Of a stretch of 22,305 nt of DNA, positions 1-6,706 are shown one piece after another. The stretch lies in assembly GCA_050743075.1 (NCBI GenBank), contig JBOGDS010000066.1, forward strand, positions 1-22,305, in the 5' to 3' direction. Under the pieces are notes generated by a model. It saw only the letters and a program-made list of their open reading frames with translations. It ran no database searches and was not told where the DNA came from. Source of the DNA: JBOGDS01 sp050743075 (GTDB taxonomy: Bacteria; Actinomycetota; Actinomycetes; Jiangellales; Jiangellaceae). A program made the translations under genes and the position numbers. Each line of letters starts with the position of its first letter. Position 1 is the first letter of the stretch.

Positions 1-1106
1 CGGGCAGGGGTGGCGGCATCCGCGGCCGGCAGGGCCTCGCCGGGTGGCTGTTCATGACGCCGGTCCTGATCATCCTCGGGCTGTTCCTGGTGGCGCCGAT
101 CCTGATGGCGGCCTGGGTCAGCGTCAGCGACTGGAAGGGCCAGGGCAGCCCCTTCTCGTCGGATGTCGGCTTCGTCGGGGCCGACAACTACTCGCGCCTG
201 CTTGCCGAGGAGGGGCTGGCCAGGCGTGACTTCATGACCAGCCTGCGCAACAACGCGTACTACGTGGCGCTCGTCGTCCCGACCCAGACGGTGCTCGCTC
301 TCGCCCTTGCCCTGCTTGTCAACCAGAAGCTGCGGGCACGCGGGTTCTTCCGGACCGCGTTCTACTTCCCGTCGGTGACGAGCTCCGTGGCGATCAGCCT
401 GGTGTTCCTGTTCCTGTTCACCGGCAACGGCGCGGTCAATGCGGTGCTGTCGATCTTCGGCATCGACGGCCCCACCTGGTTCGCCGATGCTCGCGGGCTG
501 ATCCACATCGCCGGCGACTCGCTCGGCTTCTGGGATGCCGGCTCGCCGCCGGCAGCCCTGGCAGGAACGTCGATCGCCGGGCTCACCCTGTGGGAGTGGC
601 TGTCCGGACCCAGCGTGGCGCTGTGCGTGATCATCATGCTGGTCATCTGGACCACGAGCGGTACGTTCATGCTGATGTTCCTCGCCGGGCTGCAGGACGT
701 CCCGGTCGAGCTGGAGGAGGCCGCGAGGATCGACGGCGCGAACCGCTGGCAGCGGTTCCGCTACGTGATCCTCCCGATGCTCAAGCCCGTGGTGTTCCTC
801 GTCCTCACCCTCGGGCTGATCGCGACCTGGCAGGTGTTCGACCAGATCTATGTGATGAGTGGCGGCTCTCCGGCCAAGACCACGCTGACCCCGGCGTTCC
901 TGTCGTACCAGTACGCCTTCTCGCAGAACGAGTGGGGCGTCGCCGCCGCCATGGCGTTCGCGCTGTTCGCGATCATCGTCGTGCTGACGACCTTCCAGCG
1001 CTACGTCATGCGCGACAAGGACGCCGCCCGCGACCGGCGGGCGGAGCGACGCGCACGCCGGACGCGCACTGCCGCGGCGGCTGCCGGCACCCGAGGTAGG
1101 CCATGA
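1..1106 (+). CDS. Sugar ABC transporter permease, MalF-like (5' end outside window)
   Basis: Inner-membrane subunit of a binding-protein-dependent carbohydrate importer (CUT1 type), forming a heterodimer with the next gene product. The reading frame is open to the left edge (in frame from base 3), and the residues before the first ATG at base 54 (QGLAGWLF) are the usual lead-in to TM1 of MalF-like permeases, so the real start is very probably upstream and this copy is 5'-partial. Numbering from that ATG, hydrophobic segments begin at about 3-23, 70-90, 105-125 and 190-212. The EAA loop that docks the ATPase (EEAARIDGANRWQRF) lies near residues 221-235, followed by the last two membrane segments. 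The C-terminus is a basic, Ala/Arg-rich tail. The stop overlaps the next ATG (ATGA). The substrate cannot be told; the binding protein is presumably upstream. Confidence 0.93.
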   Translation, partial: GRGGGIRGRQGLAGWLFMTPVLIILGLFLVAPILMAAWVSVSDWKGQGSPFSSDVGFVGADNYSRLLAEEGLARRDFMTSLRNNAYYVALVVPTQTVLALALALLVNQKLRARGFFRTAFYFPSVTSSVAISLVFLFLFTGNGAVNAVLSIFGIDGPTWFADARGLIHIAGDSLGFWDAGSPPAALAGTSIAGLTLWEWLSGPSVALCVIIMLVIWTTSGTFMLMFLAGLQDVPVELEEAARIDGANRWQRFRYVILPMLKPVVFLVLTLGLIATWQVFDQIYVMSGGSPAKTTLTPAFLSYQYAFSQNEWGVAAAMAFALFAIIVVLTTFQRYVMRDKDAARDRRAERRARRTRTAAAAAGTRGRP

Positions 1107-2002
1107 GCGCGGCGACCGCGGCGGCGCGTGCCGGCGAGGCTGTGCGTGAGCCCGCACCATCCGCTGCTCGTGGGCAGAGCTCCACGGCTGCCAAGGTCCT
1201 GCTGTACGTCGCGCTGGTCGTGTTCGCCGTCATGTACATCTATCCGTTCCTGATCCAGCTCGTCACCAGCGTCAAGACCGCGCCCGACGCGGCCGCGAAC
1301 CCGCTCTCGCTCTCCCCGAACCCCTTCACCTGGGCGGCCTTCGAGCGGCTCGCCGACACCGACTTCCCGCTGTGGTTCATCAACTCCACCTGGGTGGCGG
1401 TGCTCGCGACGCTCGCCCGCATCCTGTTCAACTCGATGGCCGGCTACGCGCTCGCCCGCATCAGCTTCCGCGGACGGGGGGGCCTGTTCACCGCGATCCT
1501 GGCCGTGATGGCGGTGCCCGGCGTCGTTCTGCTGATCCCGAAGTTCCTGGTGCTGAACCAGGTCGGGATGTACAACTCCGCGTCCGCCCTGGTGGTCCCC
1601 CTCGCGGCCGACGCCGCCGGCGTCTTCATCATGAAGCAGTTCTTCGAGTCGATTCCGGTCAGCGTCGAGGAGGCCGCCCGGATCGACGGCGCCGGCACGT
1701 TCCGGATCTTCTGGTCGGTGGTGCTGCCGATGGCACGCCCGGCACTGTTGACGCTGACCATCCTGGCGTTCCAGGGCACCTGGAACGAGCTCCCGCACTT
1801 CATCGTCGCCAGCCAGGATCCGGACCTCTACACGCTGACCAAGGGCGTGGCGACACTGACGAGCGGGCAATTGGGCGCGGGCTTCCAGTTCCCGATCACG
1901 ATGGCGGCAGCGTTGATCATGACTATTCCGGTCGCCCTGCTGTTCTTCGTCTTCCAGCGTTACTTCGTCCGTGGAGCCACGGAAGGCGCCGTCAAAGGCT
2001 GA
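1103..2002 (+). CDS. Sugar ABC transporter permease, MalG-like
   Basis: Second permease of the CUT1-type sugar importer, 299 residues, the usual MalG length. The ATG at 1103 overlaps the stop of the upstream permease by four bases, implying translational coupling and 1:1 synthesis. The first 30 residues are Ala-rich and cytoplasmic, and TM1 follows at about 34-53 (LLYVALVVFAVMYIYPFLIQ). The EAA motif (EEAARIDGAGTFRIFWSVVLP) starts near residue 189, just before the C-terminal membrane segments. The protein ends in the typical FQRYFVRGATEGAVKG tail. No ATPase gene follows; many actinobacteria use a shared MsiK-type ATPase encoded elsewhere, which would explain its absence (inference). Only 19 bases separate its stop from the convergent toxin gene. 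Confidence 0.95.
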   Translation: MSAATAAARAGEAVREPAPSAARGQSSTAAKVLLYVALVVFAVMYIYPFLIQLVTSVKTAPDAAANPLSLSPNPFTWAAFERLADTDFPLWFINSTWVAVLATLARILFNSMAGYALARISFRGRGGLFTAILAVMAVPGVVLLIPKFLVLNQVGMYNSASALVVPLAADAAGVFIMKQFFESIPVSVEEAARIDGAGTFRIFWSVVLPMARPALLTLTILAFQGTWNELPHFIVASQDPDLYTLTKGVATLTSGQLGAGFQFPITMAAALIMTIPVALLFFVFQRYFVRGATEGAVKG

Positions 2003-2021
2003 CGTTCGCCGCGGCGGATCT

Positions 2022-2483
2022 CTATCGATTTGCTGCCGGATCTGTCGGGGCCGCGGAAACGGCCGGGCGGTTCCACCGGACGCCGTCGAAGCGGGTGTAG
2101 TCGGCGTCGTACGAGACGATCTCGGCGCCGTGCTCGACAGCCAAGGCGGCGAGGTGGGCGTCGCTCACCAGGTTGCCGCCCGTTCCCGATGCGCCGAGCA
2201 GGCCGCCGAGAACCGCGAGGTGCCGGGTCGTCGGCTCGACCACAACGGCCGGCGGCTGGGCCAGCCAGTCCTGGGCAGTCTCCAGCGCCTGCTCGACGGT
2301 GAGCGGGCGCGGGAAGATCCTGCTGAGCGTGCTGATGCGGAGGAATGCGAGCAGGACGCTCCAGGCGAATGCGACAGCCTCATCACCCGCGAGCGTTGCG
2401 TCGAGCCAGGTACGCGACTGTTCATGGTGTGCGGAGTCGGCATTGACGGCGTACAGCAGCACGTTGGCGTCGACGATCTTCAC
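2022..2483 (-). CDS. VapC-type PIN-domain ribonuclease toxin
   Basis: Probable toxin of a type II toxin-antitoxin pair. PIN-domain toxins are Mg-dependent RNases that usually cut tRNA or rRNA. The 153-residue protein opens with the PIN signature MKIVDANVLLYAVN (Asp5, Asn7) and has later acidic positions in NLVSDAHLAALA (Asp108) and SYDADYTRF (Asp126, Asp128). The second-helix motif reads WSVLLAFLRIST, with Ala where many VapCs have the catalytic Glu; I believe this LLAFLR form is normal for one VapC subfamily, so it does not by itself mean inactivity. The GTG start at 2483 overlaps the antitoxin stop by four bases, coupling toxin to antitoxin translation. The C-terminal residues after about 140 are Ala/Pro-rich and probably disordered. 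Confidence 0.9.
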   Translation of the reverse strand: MKIVDANVLLYAVNADSAHHEQSRTWLDATLAGDEAVAFAWSVLLAFLRISTLSRIFPRPLTVEQALETAQDWLAQPPAVVVEPTTRHLAVLGGLLGASGTGGNLVSDAHLAALAVEHGAEIVSYDADYTRFDGVRWNRPAVSAAPTDPAANR

Positions 2484-2746
2484 TTACGCAGATCCAGCTT
2501 CCGGACTATCTCGTCGTCCTCGCGCTCACCGGCAAGCGCAAGCGCTCGGTCCAACGAAACCCGTGGCTGGCCCATCTCGAACGTCGGCGTCCGGTACGCC
2601 TGCTGCTCGCGCCGGGATGTGAGCCCCTGACGCACGGCCTGGTTGACGGCGTCCTTGAACGTCAGACCACGCTCCTGCATCGCCCGGTGGATCAACGCCG
2701 CGACGTCGGCATCGAGCGTGACTGTCGTCCTCACGGGAGGCATCAT
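2480..2746 (-). CDS. VapB-like ribbon-helix-helix antitoxin
   Basis: Probable antitoxin and autorepressor of the PIN toxin that follows it with a GTGA overlap. From the ATG at 2746 it has 88 residues. The N-terminus (MPPVRTTVTLDADVAALI) is a typical CopG/Arc ribbon-helix-helix DNA-binding strand and helix. The middle (RREQQAYRTPTFEMGQP) and acidic-basic tail (EREDDEIVRKLDLRK) look like the flexible toxin-neutralising part. The frame stays open further upstream to 2839, but that extension lacks family similarity and would run through the operator repeats. Two adjacent ATGs (2746, 2743) sit behind GGGA, so either could be used. In pairs of this type the RHH dimer binds symmetrical repeats just upstream, and such repeats are present here. 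Confidence 0.87.
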   Translation of the reverse strand: MMPPVRTTVTLDADVAALIHRAMQERGLTFKDAVNQAVRQGLTSRREQQAYRTPTFEMGQPRVSLDRALALAGEREDDEIVRKLDLRK

Positions 2747-2774
2747 AGCATCAATCCCGTTGATGCCTTGATGC
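2740..2774. promoter_or_regulatory. Candidate VapB operator: repeated GCATCAA half-sites
   Basis: Directly over the antitoxin start lies a perfect inverted repeat GCATCAA (2748-2754), 5-base gap, TTGATGC (2760-2766). A further direct copy TTGATGC is at 2768-2774, and a 6-of-7 copy GCATCA at 2740-2745 includes the start codon. Three to four regularly spaced half-sites next to an RHH antitoxin are what autoregulated toxin-antitoxin operators look like. Binding itself is inferred. Confidence 0.6.
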
Positions 2775-2859
2775 TCATGGCCTGTCTTGTCAGTCAGAGG
2801 CTCATTCGCCGGCCCGGGCGAAACCACCGGGCAGGACACGCCGGTGCCGCAGCGGTCCG

Positions 2860-3501
2860 TCAGCCGGGATACGCAACGCCCGTGGCGCTGTGGCAGCGGT
2901 ACCCGTGGGGGTTCTTGTCGAGGTACTGCTGGTGGTGGTCTTCCGCGAGCCAGAAGCTCCCCAGCGGCAGGATCTCGGTGCTGATGGCGCCATACCCGGC
3001 CTCCTTCAGCCTGACCTCGTAGGCGCTGCGCGATGCCTCGGCCGCATCGCGCTGACGGGGCGTCGTCCAGTAGACGGCGGAGCGGTACTGGGTGCCGACG
3101 TCGTTGCCCTGCTGCATGCCCTGGGTGGGGTCGTGACTCTCCCAGAACGCCTTGAGCAGGTCTTCGTAGGTCACTTCCGCCGGGTCGTAGATCACGCGGA
3201 CGGCCTCGGTGTGCCCGGTCGCGCCCGTGCAGACCTCCTCGTAGGTGGGGTTCGGCGTGTGTCCGCCCGCGTACCCGACGGCCGTTGTCCAGACGCCCGG
3301 AACCTTCCAGAAGATCTCCTCGGCACCCCAGAAGCAGCCGAGCCCGAATACGGCCTCCTCGAACCCCGTCGGGACGGTGCCCTCGATCGGCGTGCCGAGG
3401 ATGGTGTGCGTTCCCGTGAGGGGGAACGGTCGCTGGTCGCGTCCCGGCAAAGCCTGCTCCGGGGAGACGAGCCGGGTCTTGGCGCGGTCGAAGAGGAACA
3501 T
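2860..3501 (-). CDS. msrA: Peptide-methionine (S)-S-oxide reductase MsrA
   Basis: Cytoplasmic repair enzyme that reduces methionine-S-sulfoxide in proteins and free methionine, normally recycled by thioredoxin. The ATG at 3501 is preferred over an in-frame ATG at 3534 because AGGAGGG sits six bases before it; this gives 213 residues, normal for the family. The catalytic motif GCFWG is at about 55-59 (nucleophile Cys56). AVGYAGGHTPNPTYEEVCTG and the HTEAVRVIYDP segment follow, then FWESHDPTQGMQQGNDVGTQYRS in pieces typical of MsrA. A likely resolving cysteine is Cys203 in the C-terminal GYRCHSATGVAYPG. The gene starts 19 bases after the MocR-type regulator stop, so the two may share a transcript. 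Confidence 0.97.
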   Translation of the reverse strand: MFLFDRAKTRLVSPEQALPGRDQRPFPLTGTHTILGTPIEGTVPTGFEEAVFGLGCFWGAEEIFWKVPGVWTTAVGYAGGHTPNPTYEEVCTGATGHTEAVRVIYDPAEVTYEDLLKAFWESHDPTQGMQQGNDVGTQYRSAVYWTTPRQRDAAEASRSAYEVRLKEAGYGAISTEILPLGSFWLAEDHHQQYLDKNPHGYRCHSATGVAYPG

Positions 3502-3520
3502 GGACCCTCCTTCACTCTGT

Positions 3521-4972
3521 CTACGCGAACGCATCCACCCGGGTGTGCTGTTCCAGCTCGACGCCGTCGGTCACCGAACGGTAAGAAGCGGCAAGTCGCT
3601 CCACAGCGTCGGCGAGGACGTCAGGGGTGTACGTGTACGGCAGCCGCAGCCGCCGCTCGAACGCGCCGTCGACGCCGAACCGCGGACCGGCGGCGAGCCG
3701 CAGACCTTGCCGCTCGCCCGCGCCGACCAGGGCGCTGCTCAGCGGCGCACCGAGGTCGCACCAGAGCACGAGTCCACCGTCGGGCACGCGGAGGGTCCAC
3801 TCGGGCAACCGCTGCCCGAGCGCCGCAACCAAGGCGTCACGGCTCTCGCGCAGTTCGCGCCGGCGCGCGGTGAGCACGTTGTCCGGAGCGCGCAGGACGT
3901 GCGCGACCGCGAGCTGATCCAGGACCGGCGAGGAGATGTCGACCGTGGCCCGCACCGCTGCCAGCCGCTGCACGGTCGCCGGGTCGCTGCGCAGCCAGCC
4001 GACCCGCAAGCCGCCCCAGACGGTCTTGCTCACGCTGCCGATCGTGACGACGAGATCGTCGCGCAGGTTGGCCGCGAACGGCCGTGGCACCGGCCTGTCG
4101 TCCAGGGCGAGCTCGACGAGCGCCTCGTCGACGACCGTCAGCGTTCGCGTCCGCCGGATCTCCTGAGCGAGCCTCGTCCGCACCTCCTCGGACGCGAGCA
4201 GGCCGGTCGGGTTGTGGAAGTCGGGTACCAGGTACGCCAGCCGCGGCGCCGTCTGCCGGAACGCGGCCGACATCGCCTCCACGTCCCACCCGTCGTCGGT
4301 CAGAGCGACCGGTACGAGCCGCGCTCCGGCGCGGCGTGATGCGTCGAGGGCGTTGGGATAGGTCGGGTGCTCGACCAGCACCCGGTCGCCTGCGGTCACG
4401 GCCAGGCCGAGGACCAGCGACCACGCGTGCTGCGCACCGGCCGTGACGAGGATCTGGTCCGCCGCGGTCGGCAGCCCCCGCGCGGCGTACCGGTCGGCCA
4501 GCACGGCTCGCAGAGCGGACAGGCCGTAGAGGCCGTACCCGTGACCGGGCAGGAACCGCGGGAGTTCCTCGAGCGCGGCGTCGTACGCCTCGCGCAGCGC
4601 CTGCGTGGGAGCGGCGACCGATGCGTGTGCCAGGTCGATCAGTTCGGACCCGACGGGAGCGGCAGGTGCCCATGGTGGATCCGACGGGCGGTGCGACGTC
4701 GGAAGCGCCGTCCAGGTACCCGAACCGGGCCGGCTCGACGCGTAGCCGCTGCCGCGCAACCCGTCGTAGGCCGTGGTCACAGTGGTGCGGCTCAGGCCGA
4801 GAGCATCGGCCAGCTCCCGCTCGCTCGGCAGCCGGGTGGCCAGGGCGAGCCGTCCGTCGAGCACCAGGAGCCGAACCGCGGCCGCCAGCTGTGCGTACGT
4901 CGGGCCGGCCCGATCCTTCGCCGTCCAGTTGCCCAGAAGGCGGGCCAGGTGGACGCCATTGACCGACCGCAT
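3521..4972 (-). CDS. MocR/PdxR-type GntR-family regulator with aminotransferase-like domain
   Basis: Transcription factor combining a GntR winged helix with a fold-type I aminotransferase-like domain that binds PLP as effector. From the ATG at 4972 it has 483 residues, the usual MocR length. The winged helix spans about residues 22-90, with the recognition region LPSERELADALGLSRTTVTT. The PLP domain occupies about 120-475; the PLP Lys is Lys316 in GSVSKTVWGGLRVGW, and NPTG appears in VPDFHNPTGLLA. The frame is open upstream to 5239, but that stretch lies antisense to the divergent gene and is not protein-like. A subgroup of MocR regulators is known to sit divergently beside YczE-like membrane proteins, exactly as here, so control of the 5036-5638 gene is likely. 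Confidence 0.93.
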   Translation of the reverse strand: MRSVNGVHLARLLGNWTAKDRAGPTYAQLAAAVRLLVLDGRLALATRLPSERELADALGLSRTTVTTAYDGLRGSGYASSRPGSGTWTALPTSHRPSDPPWAPAAPVGSELIDLAHASVAAPTQALREAYDAALEELPRFLPGHGYGLYGLSALRAVLADRYAARGLPTAADQILVTAGAQHAWSLVLGLAVTAGDRVLVEHPTYPNALDASRRAGARLVPVALTDDGWDVEAMSAAFRQTAPRLAYLVPDFHNPTGLLASEEVRTRLAQEIRRTRTLTVVDEALVELALDDRPVPRPFAANLRDDLVVTIGSVSKTVWGGLRVGWLRSDPATVQRLAAVRATVDISSPVLDQLAVAHVLRAPDNVLTARRRELRESRDALVAALGQRLPEWTLRVPDGGLVLWCDLGAPLSSALVGAGERQGLRLAAGPRFGVDGAFERRLRLPYTYTPDVLADAVERLAASYRSVTDGVELEQHTRVDAFA

Positions 4973-5035
4973 AAGACCACTTTTCCACAACTGGCTATCG
5001 CGGAACAGGCCAGTCGTCAAGGAGGTTGGTCTATT
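4973..5035. promoter_or_regulatory. Divergent MocR / membrane-protein control region with nested inverted repeats
   Basis: The 63-base gap holds two nested symmetries: AGACCA (4974-4979) with TGGTCT (5027-5032), and ACTGGC (4990-4995) with GCCAGT (5009-5014). On the minus strand TTGACG is followed after 17 bases by a weak -10 (TAGCCA) towards the regulator. AAGGAGG at 5019-5025 is the ribosome site of the rightward gene. Both transcripts must start here, so the repeats are candidate MocR sites. Confidence 0.5.
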
Positions 5036-5638
5036 GTGATGACCCGTCGCCTGATCCAGTTGTACGCCGGCCTGGTGCTCTACGGCGTGAGCATTGCCCT
5101 GATGGTGCGCGCCGGGCTCGGCCTGGACCCGTGGGACGTGTTGCACCAGGGCATGGCCGAACGCGTGCCGTTGTCCTTTGGCGCCGTCACCATCGTGGTC
5201 GGTGCGCTGGTGTTGCTCGCATGGATCCCGCTGCGGCAACGGCCGGGCATCGGCACGGTGAGCAACGTGATCGTGATCGGCCTTGCGGTCGACGGGACCC
5301 TAGCGATCCTGCCCACCCCGGAGCCACTCGCGCTGCAGGCTGTGTTCATGCTCGCCGCGGTCGGCCTCAACGGGGTCGCGACCGCGGCCTACATCGGCGC
5401 CCGGCTGGGGCCGGGTCCGCGCGACGGGCTGATGACCGGTCTGGTGCGCGTCACCGGCCGCTCGGTGCGCCTGGTCCGCACGTCGATCGAGGTCACCGTC
5501 CTCGCCCTGGGATGGCTGCTCGGCGGCACCGTCGGCGTCGGCACCGTCGTCTATGCACTCGCGATCGGACCGCTCGTCCACGTGCTGCTACCCATGCTCG
5601 CCGTGCCCGAACGCCCGCATGAGAGGGTCCGTCTGTGA
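5036..5638 (+). CDS. YczE-like integral membrane protein
   Basis: Polytopic membrane protein of about 200 residues with no known biochemical function. Hydrophobic segments lie near 6-25, 47-65, 72-92, 98-118 and 160-190. Characteristic short motifs are RAGLGLDPWDVLHQGMA after TM1 and GARLGPGPRDGLMTGL near the middle; the same GLGxxPWD/GPRDGLM pattern is what I associate with YczE/YitT-like proteins. A GTG (5036) and an ATG (5039) are adjacent; the strong AAGGAGG ends 10 bases before the GTG and 13 before the ATG, which slightly favours GTG. The gene diverges from a MocR regulator, a linkage known for this family, so expression probably responds to PLP-related or amino-compound status. It ends inside a long hairpin that begins at its stop codon. 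Confidence 0.85.
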   Translation: MMTRRLIQLYAGLVLYGVSIALMVRAGLGLDPWDVLHQGMAERVPLSFGAVTIVVGALVLLAWIPLRQRPGIGTVSNVIVIGLAVDGTLAILPTPEPLALQAVFMLAAVGLNGVATAAYIGARLGPGPRDGLMTGLVRVTGRSVRLVRTSIEVTVLALGWLLGGTVGVGTVVYALAIGPLVHVLLPMLAVPERPHERVRL

Positions 5639-5687
5639 TCGAAGCGGCGTTTGTGGGGTGGTGGGCCCGCAAGCGCAGCTTCGATCA
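5636..5687 (+). terminator. Long hairpin starting at the stop codon of the YczE-like gene
   Basis: TGATCGAAGC (5636-5645) pairs perfectly with GCTTCGATCA (5678-5687). After a single mismatch (5646/5677), GCGTTTGTGGG (5647-5657) pairs with CCCGCAAGCGC (5666-5676) allowing two G-U pairs. The loop is the 8 bases 5658-5665. The stem is thus about 21 pairs with one internal mismatch. No T-run follows, which is common for actinobacterial terminators; a terminator or RNA-stability role is inferred from its position at the end of the gene. Confidence 0.6.
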
Positions 5688-5727
5688 ATGTCGGGCCGCT
5701 GGTGTTCGCCCCGACAAGTGCACCGCC

Positions 5728-5740
5728 TAGGCTCCGAACC
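5728..5740 (+). promoter_or_regulatory. Leaderless promoter of the SDR gene (-10 TAGGCT)
   Basis: TAGGCT at 5728-5733 fits the actinobacterial TANNNT -10 box and is followed by exactly seven bases and then GTG (5741), so transcription would start at or one base from the start codon. No clear -35 is seen (TTCGCC near 5705 is weak). There is no Shine-Dalgarno sequence before this start. Confidence 0.55.
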
Positions 5741-6706
5741 GTGGCTGGCGGTCGGCAGGATCGCAATGAACCGGTCGAAGTGCCAAGGCCGGTGCGGGCC
5801 GCGCTCGGGCTGGTCTGGAGAGCGCCGGACGGGGCCGCGCTGCGCGCCGCGGTGGCCGGGCGGACGGTCATCGTCACCGGCGCGTCGCGTGGCATAGGCG
5901 CTGCGAGCGCGCGAAGGCTCGCGGCGGCGGGAGCCACCATCCTGCTCGTCGCCCGGTCCGCTGACGGGCTCGACGAGGTGCGGAACGCCATCGCCGCGGA
6001 CGGGGGCACGGCTCACGCCTACCCAGCCGACCTGGCCGACTCGGCCGCCGTCGCCGCGCTGCTCGACCGGATCGGCGCGGACTACGAACACGTCGACGTC
6101 GTCGTCAGCAACGCCGGCAAGTCGATCCGTCGGGCTGTCGTGGACTCCTACGACCGGTACCACGACATCACGCGGTCCGCAGGCGTCAACTACCTCGGCC
6201 CGGTCCAGCTCCTTCTCGGGCTGCTTCCGGCGATGCGGGCACGGCGCAGCGGGCACGTCGTCAACGTCAGCTCGGTCAGCGCCGATCTCCCAGCGCCGTA
6301 CTGGGCCGCGTACACGTCCTCGAAAGCGGCGTTCGAGATGTGGTTGCGGTGTGTGGCCCCGGAGCTGCGTGCCGACGGCGTGGCGACGACGTCGATCCAC
6401 TTCCCGCTCGTTCATACGGAGATGAGTGCCCCCGTACCGCTCTATCGCCGGCTGCCCGGCATGACGGCGCAGGAGGCTGCCGACGCGGTGTGCCGCGCCA
6501 TCGCGTACCGGCCACGGCTGATGAGCCCGTGGTGGTCGCGCATGGGCGGCGCCGTCGCGGGCGCGGCCCAGCCGCCGGCAGATGCCCTGTTCACGCTCTA
6601 CTACCGCATCCAGCGTTCCGGCCGTCTGTGCGCCGCCGGGCGATCGGCAGGAAGGGCAGCGCAGCGCGTCGCCGACCGCGGACAACGGGGGAGACGAGCG
6701 GGTTGA
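5741..6706 (+). CDS. SDR-family NAD(P)-dependent oxidoreductase
   Basis: Classical short-chain dehydrogenase/reductase, 321 residues from the GTG at 5741, chosen because a leaderless promoter points to it. The frame is open upstream to 5651, but that part overlaps the hairpin and has no family character. The cofactor loop TGASRGIG is at about 46-53, SNAG at about 123-126, and the catalytic Ser-Tyr-Lys set lies in NVSSVSADLPAPYWAAYTSS followed by Lys (Ser about 178, Tyr191, Lys195). The N-terminal 35 residues and the basic Arg/Gly-rich C-terminus are longer than the core fold. Its stop overlaps the TTG start of an acyl-CoA synthetase, so it may reduce or oxidise an acyl or hydroxyacyl substrate in lipid metabolism (inference). 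The substrate is not predictable from sequence. Confidence 0.9.
   Translation: MAGGRQDRNEPVEVPRPVRAALGLVWRAPDGAALRAAVAGRTVIVTGASRGIGAASARRLAAAGATILLVARSADGLDEVRNAIAADGGTAHAYPADLADSAAVAALLDRIGADYEHVDVVVSNAGKSIRRAVVDSYDRYHDITRSAGVNYLGPVQLLLGLLPAMRARRSGHVVNVSSVSADLPAPYWAAYTSSKAAFEMWLRCVAPELRADGVATTSIHFPLVHTEMSAPVPLYRRLPGMTAQEAADAVCRAIAYRPRLMSPWWSRMGGAVAGAAQPPADALFTLYYRIQRSGRLCAAGRSAGRAAQRVADRGQRGRRAG

Noticed and set aside
2003..2021. CGCCGCGGCG palindrome as a terminator between the permease and toxin genes
   Set aside because: It is a loop-free self-complementary GC run in a 19-base gap; no usable stem-loop or T-run is present.
4973..5239. Upstream extension of the MocR reading frame to 5239
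   Set aside because: It overlaps the divergent membrane-protein gene and its control region, and MocR proteins begin just before the winged helix as at 4972.
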